64,000 bases of DNA from Deinococcus metalli (GCF_014201805.1 NZ_JACHFK010000016.1:13378-77377), one strand, 5' to 3'; counted from the stretch's first letter, positions 39,152-51,515 are shown. Notes: a model not told the origin generated them from the letters alone. A program made the numbers and translations.

Positions 39152-39741
39152 CCACCCTGGCGGATCACGTCGCGTTCCTGCTCGCCTGCGACCGCCTGAA
39201 GGCCGTGACGCGCAGCACATACCTGCACGACGGCAGTCGCCCCGAAAACAGCGCCGAGCACTCGTGGCACGCCGCGCTGATGGCCGTGACGCTCGCGGAG
39301 CACGCGCCCGCCGGCACCGACGTGAACCGCGTGGTCCGGCTGCTGCTGGTCCATGACCTCGTGGAGATCCACGCGGGCAACCTGCACTTCGCCGCGCCCG
39401 AGGCCGAGCACGCCGCGCAGGCGCAGGCCGAGGAGCAGGCCGCACACGCGCTGTACGGCCTGCTGCCCGAGGCCCAGCGTGCCGAGTTCCACGCCCTGCG
39501 CGCCGAGTTCGAGGCCCGCGCCACCCCCGAAGCCCGCTTCGCCCGCGCGCTGGACGCGCTCCAGCCCGTGCTGCTCACGTGGGGCGGGGACGGCCTGGGC
39601 TGCGCCGCGCGGGAGCCTGACCTCACGGCAGCGCGTGTGCTGCGGCTCAAGGAGGGCGCGCTACGGGACTTTCCGGCGCTGTGGACGCTGGCGCAGGACG
39701 TCGTGGCGCGGGCGGTGGCGTCCGGCACCCTGCCGGCGTGA
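39148..39741 (+). CDS. HD-domain hydrolase, YfbR/HDDC2-like
   Basis: 197 residues. The HD signature is complete: the first His in the helix SAEHSWHAALMAV, then HD in LLVHDLVEIHAGN and a late Asp in ARALDALQPVLL. These resemble YfbR and HDDC2, 5'-deoxynucleotidases that hydrolyse dNMPs. Start chosen at the ATG overlapping the cupin stop; the longer frame is an artefact of the cupin gene. Nucleotide specificity cannot be told. Confidence 0.87.
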   Translation: MTTLADHVAFLLACDRLKAVTRSTYLHDGSRPENSAEHSWHAALMAVTLAEHAPAGTDVNRVVRLLLVHDLVEIHAGNLHFAAPEAEHAAQAQAEEQAAHALYGLLPEAQRAEFHALRAEFEARATPEARFARALDALQPVLLTWGGDGLGCAAREPDLTAARVLRLKEGALRDFPALWTLAQDVVARAVASGTLPA

Positions 39742-39747
39742 CGGGAG

Positions 39748-39753
39748 TAGATT
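39748..39753 (+). promoter_or_regulatory. -10 box of korAB
   Basis: TAGATT, predicting a leader of about 65-70 bases before korA, which has a GAGG ribosome binding site. Confidence 0.45.
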
Positions 39754-39827
39754 CGGAGCACCACACGTCCACGCGTCCGGTCCGGGGTCTGCCCGGCGTC
39801 CACCCTCCATTCGAGTGAGGTTTCCAG

Positions 39828-41672
39828 ATGACGCAACCCGCACCACGGCCCGCCGCTCCCGTCCGCCCGGTCGTCAACGACTTCACCATCAACGTGGCGA
39901 CCGTGAACGGCAGCGGCTCGCAGACCTCGAACGCCACGCTGGTCGACGCGCTGTTCCACATGGGCATCCCGGTGAACGCGAAGAACATCTTCCCCAGCAA
40001 CATCAAGGGCCTGCCGACGTGGTACTCGATCCGCGTGAGCGGTGACGGCTACACCGCCCGGCGCGACCACGCCGAGGTGCTGGTGGCCTTCAACGCCAAG
40101 ACCCTCGACCAGGACCTGCGCGAGCTGCCCACGGGCGGCGTGATGTTCTACCCGGACCACCTGAAGCCCAGCGCGCCGCGCGACGACGTGAGCATGTACC
40201 CGCTGCCCGTGAACGCCATCATGAAAGAGCAGAACGTGGACGCGAAGTTCCGCGACCGCATGATGAACATGGTGTACGTGGGCGCGCTGGCCCAGGTGCT
40301 CGGCATCGAGATGGACGCCATCCTGGACTACCTGAACCGCAACTTCGCCGGCAAGGCGAAGGTCGTGGCGAGCAACTACGACATCGCCCGCGCGGCCTTC
40401 GAGTGGTGCGCGGCGAACGTGGTGAAGACCGATCCGTATTCCGTGCAGCGCATGAATGCCACCACTGGAAAAATTCTGATCGACGGCAACACCGCCGGAG
40501 CGCTGGGCGCCATCTACGGCGGCTGTACGGTCGTCGCGTGGTACCCGATCACGCCCGCCACCAGCCTTGCGGAAGGGCTGATCGAGTGGATGCCCAAGCT
40601 GCGCCGCGATCCGCACAGCGGCGCGAACACCTTCGCCATCGTGCAGTCCGAGGACGAGCTCGCCGCGATCGGGATGCTGGTCGGCGCGGGCTGGGCCGGT
40701 GCGCGGGCCATGACCAGCACGTCCGGCCCCGGCATCTCGCTGATGGCCGAGTTCGCCGGGTACGCTTACTTCACGGAAATTCCGCTGGTCGTGTGGAACA
40801 TCCAGCGCATGGGTCCCAGCACCGGCCTGCCCACCCGCGTGTCGCAGGGCGACCTGCTGAGCACGTACTACCTGTCGCACGGGGACACGAAACACGTCGT
40901 GCTGCTGCCCGGCACGCCCGCCGAGTGCTTCGAGTTCGGCTGGCGCGCCTTCGACCTGGCCGAGGCCCTCCAGACGCCGGTGTTCGTGAACAGCGACCTC
41001 GACCTGGGCATGAATATCTGGATGTCCGAGCCCTTCGCGTACCCCGACCGGCCCATCCACCGCGGCAAGGTGCTACGTGCCGAGGACATCGTGGCGCTGG
41101 GCGGCAGCTTTGCCCGCTACCGCGATGAGGACGGCACCGGCGTCGGCCCGCGCACCCTGCCCGGCACGGACGCGCTGGGCGGCGCGTACTTCACGCGCGG
41201 CACCGGCCACACCGACGCCGCCACCTACAGCGAGCACCCGGAGGAATGGCTGAAGAACCTCCGCCGCCTCGACCGCAAGCACGAGCACGCCCGCAGCGTG
41301 GTGCCTGCCCCCGTGATCAGCGGCGGCGGCGCGCGGACCGGGCTGATCAACATGGGCAGCACCGAGCCCGGCATTGTCGAGGCCCGTGCCCTGCTCGACC
41401 GCGCCGGCCTGCGCACCGACGCCCTGCGCGTGCGTGCCCTGCCGTTCTGTCAGGACGTCCGCGCCTTCATCGAGGAACACGAGGAGGTCGTGGTGGTCGA
41501 GATGAACCAGCAGGGCCAGCTCGCCATTCTGCTGCGCACCGAGTACCCGGAGTTCGCCACGCGCATCCACTCGGTCGCCCACTGCGATGGCCTGCCACTC
41601 AGCGCGGCGTTCATCGCGGCCCGCGTGCAGGACGCCCTGACCGCCCCCCAGCCCGAGGAGGTGCCCGCATGA
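39828..41672 (+). CDS. korA: 2-oxoacid:ferredoxin oxidoreductase, alpha (gamma-alpha fused) subunit
   Basis: 614 residues. With KorB it decarboxylates a 2-oxoacid, most often 2-oxoglutarate in this two-subunit group, forming acyl-CoA and reduced ferredoxin. The N-terminal 190 residues are the gamma domain (NVATVNGSGSQTSNATL...), followed by the pyrimidine-binding alpha domain with the family motif WYPITPATSLAEG and the C-terminal transketolase-like part (VVVVEMNQQGQLAILLR). The stop overlaps korB. Two-subunit KorAB enzymes of this kind occur in aerobes and can replace or add to 2-oxoglutarate dehydrogenase. Confidence 0.93.
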   Translation: MTQPAPRPAAPVRPVVNDFTINVATVNGSGSQTSNATLVDALFHMGIPVNAKNIFPSNIKGLPTWYSIRVSGDGYTARRDHAEVLVAFNAKTLDQDLRELPTGGVMFYPDHLKPSAPRDDVSMYPLPVNAIMKEQNVDAKFRDRMMNMVYVGALAQVLGIEMDAILDYLNRNFAGKAKVVASNYDIARAAFEWCAANVVKTDPYSVQRMNATTGKILIDGNTAGALGAIYGGCTVVAWYPITPATSLAEGLIEWMPKLRRDPHSGANTFAIVQSEDELAAIGMLVGAGWAGARAMTSTSGPGISLMAEFAGYAYFTEIPLVVWNIQRMGPSTGLPTRVSQGDLLSTYYLSHGDTKHVVLLPGTPAECFEFGWRAFDLAEALQTPVFVNSDLDLGMNIWMSEPFAYPDRPIHRGKVLRAEDIVALGGSFARYRDEDGTGVGPRTLPGTDALGGAYFTRGTGHTDAATYSEHPEEWLKNLRRLDRKHEHARSVVPAPVISGGGARTGLINMGSTEPGIVEARALLDRAGLRTDALRVRALPFCQDVRAFIEEHEEVVVVEMNQQGQLAILLRTEYPEFATRIHSVAHCDGLPLSAAFIAARVQDALTAPQPEEVPA

Positions 41673-42706
41673 CCGCGCCCGCCCGTCCGCCCGCCCTGAA
41701 CAGCGCCGGCCTGAGCAAGACCGACTACAAGGGCCTGCCGAGCACGCTGTGTCCCGGCTGCGGGCACGACTCGATTTCCAGCCGCATCATCGACGCGGCC
41801 TTCCAGCTCGGCCTGCGGCCCCACAGCGTCATGAAACTCTCGGGCATCGGGTGCTCCAGCAAGAGCCCCGCGTACTTCCTGAACGCCGCGCACGGCATCA
41901 ACACCGTCCACGGCCGGATGCCCAGCGTGGCGACCGGGGCCATGCTCGCGCAGCGCTGGCACACCGCCATCGGCGTGTCCGGCGACGGCGACACCGGCTC
42001 CATCGGCATCGGGCAGTTCAAGCACCTCGTGCGGCGCAACGTGCCCATGGTGTACATCATCGAGAACAACGGCGTGTACGGGCTGACCAAGGGGCAGTTC
42101 TCCGCCACCGCCGACGAGGGCCAGCACCTCAAATACATCGGCACCAACGAACTGCCGCCTCTGGATCTGTGTGCCGAGGCGATCATCGCCGGGGCCGGCT
42201 TCGTCGCGCGCTCCTTCGCCGGGGACGCCAAGCAGGTCACGGAACTCCTGAAGGCCGCCATCGCGTTCCGTGGCATGGCCGTGCTGGACATCGTGTCGCC
42301 GTGCGTGACCTTCAACAACCACGACGACAGCACCAAGAGCTACGCCTACGGCAAGGAACACGAGGTGCCGCTGCACGACATCACCTTCATTCCCGACTAC
42401 GCCGAGATCATGGTGGACTACGACCCTGGCGACGTGATCAGCGTGCAACTCCACGACGGCGCCACCGTGCAGCTCCGCAAACTGGGCCGCGACTACGACC
42501 CCGCCAGCCGCCTGGGCGCCCTGGCCCTGCTGGAGAACTCCAAACACACCGGGGAACTCGTGACCGGCCTGCTGTACCTCGACCAGCGCCGCCCGACGCT
42601 GCCCGAAGCGCTGCACCTGCCGGAGCTGCCGCTGGCCCTGCTGCCCGAGGACCTGATCCGGCCGAGCCGGGAGAGTCTGGAAGGAGTGATGGCGGGGTTT
42701 GCGTGA
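41669..42706 (+). CDS. korB: 2-oxoacid:ferredoxin oxidoreductase, beta subunit
   Basis: 345 residues, ATG overlapping the korA stop. It binds thiamine diphosphate and one [4Fe-4S] cluster. The cluster cysteines are seen in CPGCGH and GIGCSS and a later SPCVTFN. The ThDP motif is GDGDTGSIG followed by ENNGVYGLTKGQ. Length and motif order are normal. No ferredoxin gene is adjacent. The C-terminal 60 residues (LYLDQRRPTLPEALH...) are the usual extension in this group. It converges on the VOC gene. Confidence 0.94.
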   Translation: MTAPARPPALNSAGLSKTDYKGLPSTLCPGCGHDSISSRIIDAAFQLGLRPHSVMKLSGIGCSSKSPAYFLNAAHGINTVHGRMPSVATGAMLAQRWHTAIGVSGDGDTGSIGIGQFKHLVRRNVPMVYIIENNGVYGLTKGQFSATADEGQHLKYIGTNELPPLDLCAEAIIAGAGFVARSFAGDAKQVTELLKAAIAFRGMAVLDIVSPCVTFNNHDDSTKSYAYGKEHEVPLHDITFIPDYAEIMVDYDPGDVISVQLHDGATVQLRKLGRDYDPASRLGALALLENSKHTGELVTGLLYLDQRRPTLPEALHLPELPLALLPEDLIRPSRESLEGVMAGFA

Positions 42707-42712
42707 GCCGCC

Positions 42713-43066
42713 CTACCCGAGAAACGACTCCACCTCGACCACGAAGCCGCCGGGCGCATTGAAGTAGAACGTCAGGCGGCCGTGGTTCTGCTGCGGTTCC
42801 GGCACGGCGTACCCGCCCGCCAGCAGCCGCTCACGCATGGCGTGCACCTGCTCGGGCGTGTCCTGCATGAATCCGATGTGGAAGGACTTCGGGTAATCCA
42901 CGTCCTTCGCGCGGAACATCGACAGCAGGAAGCCGTCCTCGCCGTGCAGGAAGGCCATGTGTTCGTTGACGGGCATGTCCGAGCGGGAGAAGCCGAAATA
43001 GGTCTCGAACATCGCCACACAGGCGGGCACGTCGGTCACGCTGAGGTTGAGGTGGTTCAGGCGCAT
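42713..43066 (-). CDS. VOC-superfamily protein (glyoxalase/dioxygenase fold)
   Basis: 117 residues from the ATG giving MRLNHLNLSVTDV, the normal start of the fold. It has paired beta-alpha-beta-beta-beta units; likely metal ligands are H5, H63 (SFHIGF) and E111 (FVVEVESF). The family includes glyoxalase I, fosfomycin-resistance enzymes and dioxygenases; nothing identifies the substrate. TATGAC, six bases upstream of the ATG, is a near-match to the local leaderless promoter. The longer upstream frame runs through the divergent gene and was rejected. Confidence 0.87.
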   Translation of the reverse strand: MRLNHLNLSVTDVPACVAMFETYFGFSRSDMPVNEHMAFLHGEDGFLLSMFRAKDVDYPKSFHIGFMQDTPEQVHAMRERLLAGGYAVPEPQQNHGRLTFYFNAPGGFVVEVESFLG

Positions 43067-43198
43067 TTTCCCGTCATACCGCGCGCCCGGCCGGCATTCT
43101 GCACGCGGGCACGCAAAGGGCGCGAGAGTGAAGGCCGGCTCCACGTCACGTCCTGACATGGTGAAACCGGGCCGCACCACGCGCGTGGACACGCTCCG

Positions 43199-43204
43199 TA
43201 CCAT
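43199..43204 (+). promoter_or_regulatory. -10 box of leaderless PNPOx-like gene
   Basis: TACCAT, six bases before the ATG at 43211. Confidence 0.6.
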
Positions 43205-43210
43205 CGCCAC

Positions 43211-43627
43211 ATGGCTGACAAGACGCTGGCTCAACTGGCGAAGAAGATGCGGGGCCTCGACCTGTGCATGCTGACCACCGTGACGAGCTACGGACGCCTC
43301 GCGTCCCGCCCCATGAGCAATAACGGTGAGGTCGAGTACGACGGCACCAGCTACTTCTACACCTGGGCCGACTCGCGCGCGGCCCGCGATATCGAGAAGA
43401 ACAAGCATGTGCAGCTGAACTTCCGCGCCGAGAAGTCGTTCCTGTTCGTCGCCGTGCAGGGTGAAGCGACGCTGACGGATGACCGAAGCGCCATGCAGGA
43501 GCACTGGCACAAGGAACTGGAACAGTGGTTTAAGGACGGTCTGGACACGCCGGGCCTGACCATGATCGAGGTCAAGGCCAAGCGCGTGAACTGGTGGGGC
43601 GAGGACGACGGAGAGATCGAGCTGTAA
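43211..43627 (+). CDS. Pyridoxamine 5'-phosphate oxidase-like protein (general stress protein 26 type)
   Basis: 138 residues forming a split barrel that binds a flavin. The pattern LCMLTTVTSYGRLASRPMS ... SYFYTWADSRAARDI ... VQLNFRAEKSFLFVAVQGEATL matches the general-stress FMN-binding group. Members of this kind are reductases or flavin-binding stress proteins, not vitamin B6 enzymes. Leaderless promoter. It stands alone between two leftward genes. Confidence 0.88.
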   Translation: MADKTLAQLAKKMRGLDLCMLTTVTSYGRLASRPMSNNGEVEYDGTSYFYTWADSRAARDIEKNKHVQLNFRAEKSFLFVAVQGEATLTDDRSAMQEHWHKELEQWFKDGLDTPGLTMIEVKAKRVNWWGEDDGEIEL

Positions 43628-43630
43628 AGG

Positions 43631-44419
43631 CTACGGACGGTCTTTCCACACAGCTCCGAATTCCTCGGCCGTCCAGCCGACCAGATCCGACACCTGTCCG
43701 TCCCCGATTTCAACGACACGCCACACTCCGTCCGCACGCCTGGCGACGTCCACCGAATAGAACGGGGAGGGAATGCGCGCGGCCACGTCCTGAACGATGT
43801 CGGGTACGACTCCACCACCAGCGGCGAAGGCCTGACCGTCGCGAACGAAGTACCGGGTTTCGGACGTGGCGTCCAGCGCCTCAAAGCGGCGGACGCACAC
43901 GCCGCCCTCAATCTGCCCCCGGAATTGTTCCATGCGGCCCATCAGCTCCCCGATCTGTTCGGGGCGGGTGATGACGCTTCCGGTGCCGGTCTTGAGGGAC
44001 TTGACGAAATCCTTGACGAAGAAGGCCTCCCAGCCCAGCTCGGTCAGCTGTTCTTCCAGGCCGCTCAGCTCTCTGAAGCACACGGTCTCGGGCGTGAGGT
44101 CGCGCAGCAGGGGAAACCAGTTCGGGAGGTGGTGGGTGGACAGGTACGCGGCGGGCGAGGTGTGGAGCTGCGCCCCGGCAGCGCTGATGTCCGCCTCAAA
44201 TGCAAGGTAGGCCGCACTGTCCAGCATCCAGCCGCGGTACAGCACGGACGCACCTTCCTCAAGCGCTGGTCGGAAACGGCGATCACCGTCGAACGTGAAC
44301 GTCGAGACGCTCCAGCCGAGTGCCCGGAACATCTCCGCCTGGTCCGCGAAGGCCTCGTCCGGTTGCCGGGCGTTGAAATAGTCCGCTGGGAAAACGACGT
44401 GGAGGCCTTCAGCTCTCAT
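43631..44419 (-). CDS. ATP-grasp domain protein (R2K-like)
   Basis: 262 residues from the ATG giving MRAEGLHVVF. The upstream ATG (44428) overlaps the -10 box TAGCAT, so the later start is right if the promoter is real. ATP-grasp features are seen in the lysines of FFVKDFVKSLKTG, in VCVRRFEAL and in the terminal acidic motif VVEIGDGQVSD. Its layout resembles the R2K clade of ATP-grasp proteins, some linked to phage or conflict systems, which are thought to ligate peptides or modify proteins. No partner gene is visible. Confidence 0.75.
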   Translation of the reverse strand: MRAEGLHVVFPADYFNARQPDEAFADQAEMFRALGWSVSTFTFDGDRRFRPALEEGASVLYRGWMLDSAAYLAFEADISAAGAQLHTSPAAYLSTHHLPNWFPLLRDLTPETVCFRELSGLEEQLTELGWEAFFVKDFVKSLKTGTGSVITRPEQIGELMGRMEQFRGQIEGGVCVRRFEALDATSETRYFVRDGQAFAAGGGVVPDIVQDVAARIPSPFYSVDVARRADGVWRVVEIGDGQVSDLVGWTAEEFGAVWKDRP

Positions 44420-44432
44420 GCTCGTCATGCTA

Positions 44433-44461
44433 AAGCGGCCAGCCCCGGGGACTGACCGCTT
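44433..44461 (-). terminator. Terminator of the suf operon
   Basis: AAGCGGTCAG pairs, with one mismatch, with CTGGCCGCTT, followed by TAG. It also overlaps the promoter of the ATP-grasp gene. Confidence 0.6.
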
Positions 44462-44477
44462 CCGAGCCGCGTTGGAC

Positions 44478-45830
<1,353 letters not shown>

Positions 45831-45887
45831 TGTTTCTCCACAGTGGCGCGGAACCTGCCGCAGCAGCCTCCGCGCCGCGCGCCGCGT

Positions 45888-47294
<1,407 letters not shown>

Positions 47295-47310
47295 GGTGAC
47301 TCCTTCGGGG

Positions 47311-47326
47311 GTCTGACGGTCTGACG
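47311..47326 (-). repeat. CGTCAGAC octamer doublet before sufB
   Basis: Read on the minus strand it is CGTCAGAC repeated twice and is soon followed by CCGAAGGAG, the same sequence-and-RBS unit found before aceF. Confidence 0.6.
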
Positions 47327-47380
47327 ATCGAACAGATCTTCGTGTGGACAATCAGACCGTGTGACGTTCTGATGCCGCCC

Positions 47381-48151
<771 letters not shown>

Positions 48152-48220
48152 GGGTCTCCTTGGCACGCCCGCTGCGGGTGTGGGCTGGGGTGGATCGAGC
48201 GGGCGTCAGCATCCTCTTCT

Positions 48221-48235
48221 TGAGAATGATTCCTA
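48221..48235. promoter_or_regulatory. Fur-like box at the suf promoter
   Basis: TGAGAATGATTCCTA matches the 7-1-7 Fur pattern TGATAAT-N-ATTATCA at about 10 of 14 places. It lies just downstream of the expected sufC start of transcription. Confidence 0.45.
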
Positions 48236-48246
48236 CTTGCCCTGGT

Positions 48247-48252
48247 ATTTTA
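48247..48252 (-). promoter_or_regulatory. -10 box of sufCBD
   Basis: TAAAAT on the minus strand; the leader to sufC is about 90 bases. Confidence 0.5.
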
Positions 48253-48397
48253 CTCGCCTCCGGACCCCAAAGTCGAGTGGTTTGCTGAGGATTCCGTGTT
48301 GCCGCGCGGCCGCGACCTGACGGCCAGATGACCGGCGGATGAGGGACACGCACCCGCCTTTCACGCTTGCCACGGGGCGGTGTGTTACTCCGTTTGT

Positions 48398-49084
48398 GTG
48401 AACGTCCTCGACCTGATCCGCGCGGCCGGACCGCTGCTGTGGGTGCTGCTGCTGCTGTCCGTGTACGTCGTCTACGTGGTCGCGGTGCGGGCGCAGGTGC
48501 TGGCACGGCTCGGCAAGGACGCCAGCGCCTTGATCGAGCGGGCCCGCGCGCTCACGGCCGAGAGTGGCCCCGCCGCCGCCCTGGCCGAGATCGACCGCGC
48601 CGCGCACCCGAGCCCCGCCGTGGGCGTGCTGCGCGCCGGCCTGGGCCGCGCCGACCGCGGTGTGGAGGCCGCCACGAGCGCCATGCAGGGCGCGGTGCTG
48701 GTCGAGGAAGACCGTCTCTACGCCGGCCTGAGCGCCCTGGGCACCGCTGCCCAGGTCGCGCCGCTGCTGGGCCTGCTGGGCACCGTAATTGGCATGGTGC
48801 GCTCGTTCCTGGTGTTCAGCCAGACGACCGCGCCCACCCCGGAGCAGCTCGCCACCGGCATCAGCGAGGCGCTGATCAATACGGCCGGCGGGCTGATCGT
48901 GGCCATCGTCGCCTACGTGGCGCGCGGCGCCCTGCGCGCCCGTGCCGACCGCATCGCCACGCAGGCCGAGCGCGTCCGCGAGGAGGTGCCGGGCTGGTTG
49001 CGGCGGCCCACCGCGCCGCTGGGAGGCCGGCCGGACGTCGCCCTGGAGTTCGGCGCCCCGGTCGTGGGAGGGAGGTCCCGGTGA
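48398..49084 (+). CDS. ExbB/TolQ/MotA-type proton channel subunit
   Basis: 228 residues from the GTG at 48398, the in-frame start closest to the conserved NVLDLIRAAGPLLW. Three membrane spans (about 10-30, 120-145 and 160-185) and the family motif ALGTAAQVAPLLGLLGTVIGM with the conserved threonine and glycines identify it. The pentameric channel takes proton flow to power a transducer in the envelope. The stop overlaps the next gene in GTGA. A cytoplasmic linker of about 90 residues lies between spans 1 and 2. Confidence 0.92.
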   Translation: MNVLDLIRAAGPLLWVLLLLSVYVVYVVAVRAQVLARLGKDASALIERARALTAESGPAAALAEIDRAAHPSPAVGVLRAGLGRADRGVEAATSAMQGAVLVEEDRLYAGLSALGTAAQVAPLLGLLGTVIGMVRSFLVFSQTTAPTPEQLATGISEALINTAGGLIVAIVAYVARGALRARADRIATQAERVREEVPGWLRRPTAPLGGRPDVALEFGAPVVGGRSR

Positions 49085-49482
49085 GGGCGCGCGCGCGGGG
49101 CGGGGACGCCGTCACCTTCGACTTTGCGCCGATGGTGGACGTGGTGCTGCTGCTGCTGATCTTCTTCTTCCTGACCAGTAGCCTCGCGCCGCGTGACCGC
49201 TCGGTGCCGATCACGCTGCCCGGCGCGAGCACCAGCGTGCAGCAGACCAGCAGCCTGCCGGTGGTCAGCGTGGACAGCGCCGGGAAGGTCTTCCTGAACG
49301 GACAGGCGACCACCCTGACCGACCTGGCCGGGCAACTCAGGCCCCTGCTGGGCGCGTCCGGCGGTGTGGTGGGCCTGCGTGCCGACGAGAAGGGCCAGTA
49401 CGGCACGGTGGTGGGCGTGATGGACGAGATCCGCCGCGCCGGCGGGCAGAAGCTCGCGCTGGGCACGAGGGCCGCTCCGTGA
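49081..49482 (+). CDS. ExbD/TolR-type proton channel partner
   Basis: 133 residues, GTG start overlapping the previous stop. One membrane span carries the essential aspartate in FAPMVDVVLLLLIFFF, followed by a periplasmic domain (LPVVSVDSAGKVFLNG ... EKGQYGTVVGVMDEIRRAG). It fits ExbD/TolR exactly, including size. It overlaps the transducer gene (GTGA). The three genes form one tight unit, so the energised partner is the next protein rather than a distant TonB. Confidence 0.92.
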   Translation: MRARARGGDAVTFDFAPMVDVVLLLLIFFFLTSSLAPRDRSVPITLPGASTSVQQTSSLPVVSVDSAGKVFLNGQATTLTDLAGQLRPLLGASGGVVGLRADEKGQYGTVVGVMDEIRRAGGQKLALGTRAAP

Positions 49483-51515
49483 CCAGTTCGCCCGTGCCCG
49501 GTTCCGCACCCGGCCCCGGCCGGCAGCGCCCCCCCTCGCCGGCCGAGGTGCGTGAACGCCGCCGCGCCACGCTCGCCACCGTGGCGGTGCACGTGACCCT
49601 GCTGGGCGGCCTGCTGCTGTTCCTCGCGGACGTGCGCTTGCCACCTGCCTCCTCCACGCCGCTGGAGGTCGTGCCGCTCACGCCCGCGGAGGCGCCGAGC
49701 CAGACGGCCACCCCGGCCACGTCCGTGGTGATCCCGCCGAACAAGTTCCCGGACACCCCCGTGCCCGAGCCGACGCCCGACCCTGCGATACCCGACCCCG
49801 TGGTGCCGGACGCCGAGGCGCCCACGCCGGCCGTGCCCACGCCCGCGAAGGTCACGCCGGCCGTTCCGGTCAGGCCGGTGGCCGTGGCCCCTGCACCTGC
49901 GCCGCGTCCCCGGGCGACCACGGCGGCGGCTCCAGCAACGCGTCCCGCGACCACCCCGGCGGCTGACCGCGCGGCGTCGGCTCCCGCGAAGACCAGTCCG
50001 GCACCGGCGGCTGTGGCCGCCCCAGCGCCGGTCCCGGCGCGTACCCCGGCGCCCGCCCAGACGGCCCGCGCGTCGGGGCCGGCCCGCCAGGAACCGGCAC
50101 CTGTCGCGCCGGCCCCACGGCCCACGCCGGCGACGGCAGCGCCCACCCGCCCGGTCAACCCGTCCCCAGCGGCCCGGCCCACCGAGGCGACCCGGCCGGC
50201 GCGGACGGTCACGCCGACGCCAAGTGCCCCGCCGCGACCCTCGACCGCTGTCCGGACCCAGCCCGCCGCGCAGCCCACGGCGCCGGTCGCGGCCGCGCCT
50301 TCGCGCCGCACGGCCGCGTCTACTCCGGCGGACCCGGTGGCGTCCGCTCCCACGGCCCGGGCGACGCCGGCGCCGACCACCGCGGCGCCCACCACGTCGG
50401 CGGGTGCGGCCACCCGCACGCCCGGCACAAGCGCCGCGTCGGCCCGTTCTGCGACCGTGCCGGCCCCGATCGAGCCGGTGACGCCCGCCGCGCCGGTCGC
50501 GTCGCGTCCGTCCCTGACCCCGACCGCTCCGGCCGCAGAACCGATCACGCCGGCCGCGCCCGCTCCGGTGGAGAGCGCGCCCACGGTCCCCCGCGCGTCG
50601 TCGGTGCCGACAACCTCGCCCGACGTCACCCCGGCGCCGGTCACGCCGACCACCTCGCGCGGCACGGCGGCGGTGGAACCAGCCCCGGCGGCGGCGACCG
50701 CGCCGGTCGCGGCACGGGGCACCGGGACCTCCGAGTCGGCGCCCGTGGCGGCGCGGCCCATCGCGCCCGCGTCGTCGGCACCGGTGGCCCCGGCCAGCCC
50801 GGCCGCCACCCCGGCCCGGGCGCCGGGGCGCGGCACCGCCTCCTCTCCGGCCCCCGCCCGCGCGGCCGAGGGCAGCGGTCCGGCGCCGGTCACGCCGGTC
50901 AGTCCACCTGCAGGCGCGGGCAGCGCCGGGTCCGGCAGCGGCGGCGCGGGCGGAGTCGGAGACACGCCGGCTGCGCGCGGCGCGGGTACGGGCGCCGGTG
51001 GCCCGGGAGCGGGCGCTCCTGCCGGGTCCGGCCCGGGCAGCGGGGGCGTGGCCCCGGCCGGGAACGGGGGCGGTGACGCCGGCCCCGGTGGTGGCGCGGG
51101 CGGTGCCGGCGGCGTGTCGGCCCGTGCGGGCGCCGCCGGAGCGGGTGCCAGCGCCTCGGCCGGCAAGCCGCTGTCGTGCACGGTCGTGATCGACGTGCGC
51201 GGCCTGGGAAATTTCCAGCGGGACATGACCAGCGCCGTGTACGACGACCAGGGCCGCAAGCTGTGGCCCGACGCCGCCCTGATCCGCGGGGTCAGCAACG
51301 ACCTCGTGCAGGAGGGCAACCTGCACACCTACATCACGTCCGAGGCCCAGATCGCGTCCTATTCCAACGTCACGCGCATCAAGGCGGTCCGCATCCGGCC
51401 CAACGCCCTGGCCCCGCAGTCCAGCGTGTACACCGACGTGGCGCTGAACATCACGGGCACGGCGCTGTTCCGGTCGGCGGGCGAGGCCTGCCGCGTCGTG
51501 TACCTCAAGGACTGA
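49479..51515 (+). CDS. TonB-like envelope transducer with unusual C-terminal domain
   Basis: 678 residues, GTG start. A basic cytoplasmic end (VRERRRATLATV) leads to one membrane span (about 35-53), then over 450 residues of Ala/Pro/Thr-rich disordered chain, a Gly-rich stretch (about 475-560) and a compact C-terminal domain of about 115 residues (LSCTVVIDVRGLGNFQRDM ... GEACRVVYLKD) with two cysteines that could pair. The N-terminal half has the TonB/TolA plan, but the end lacks the TonB fold pattern. The domain recalls one seen in LPP20-like lipoproteins. The spacer is far longer than in E. coli TonB. Confidence 0.8.
   Translation: MTSSPVPGSAPGPGRQRPPSPAEVRERRRATLATVAVHVTLLGGLLLFLADVRLPPASSTPLEVVPLTPAEAPSQTATPATSVVIPPNKFPDTPVPEPTPDPAIPDPVVPDAEAPTPAVPTPAKVTPAVPVRPVAVAPAPAPRPRATTAAAPATRPATTPAADRAASAPAKTSPAPAAVAAPAPVPARTPAPAQTARASGPARQEPAPVAPAPRPTPATAAPTRPVNPSPAARPTEATRPARTVTPTPSAPPRPSTAVRTQPAAQPTAPVAAAPSRRTAASTPADPVASAPTARATPAPTTAAPTTSAGAATRTPGTSAASARSATVPAPIEPVTPAAPVASRPSLTPTAPAAEPITPAAPAPVESAPTVPRASSVPTTSPDVTPAPVTPTTSRGTAAVEPAPAAATAPVAARGTGTSESAPVAARPIAPASSAPVAPASPAATPARAPGRGTASSPAPARAAEGSGPAPVTPVSPPAGAGSAGSGSGGAGGVGDTPAARGAGTGAGGPGAGAPAGSGPGSGGVAPAGNGGGDAGPGGGAGGAGGVSARAGAAGAGASASAGKPLSCTVVIDVRGLGNFQRDMTSAVYDDQGRKLWPDAALIRGVSNDLVQEGNLHTYITSEAQIASYSNVTRIKAVRIRPNALAPQSSVYTDVALNITGTALFRSAGEACRVVYLKD

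Noticed and set aside
48876..51326. 816-residue open frame antisense to the ExbBD-transducer genes
   Set aside because: It is an Arg/Gly-rich shadow made by the codon bias of the Ala/Pro/Thr-rich sense protein; no domain, and the sense genes are well supported.
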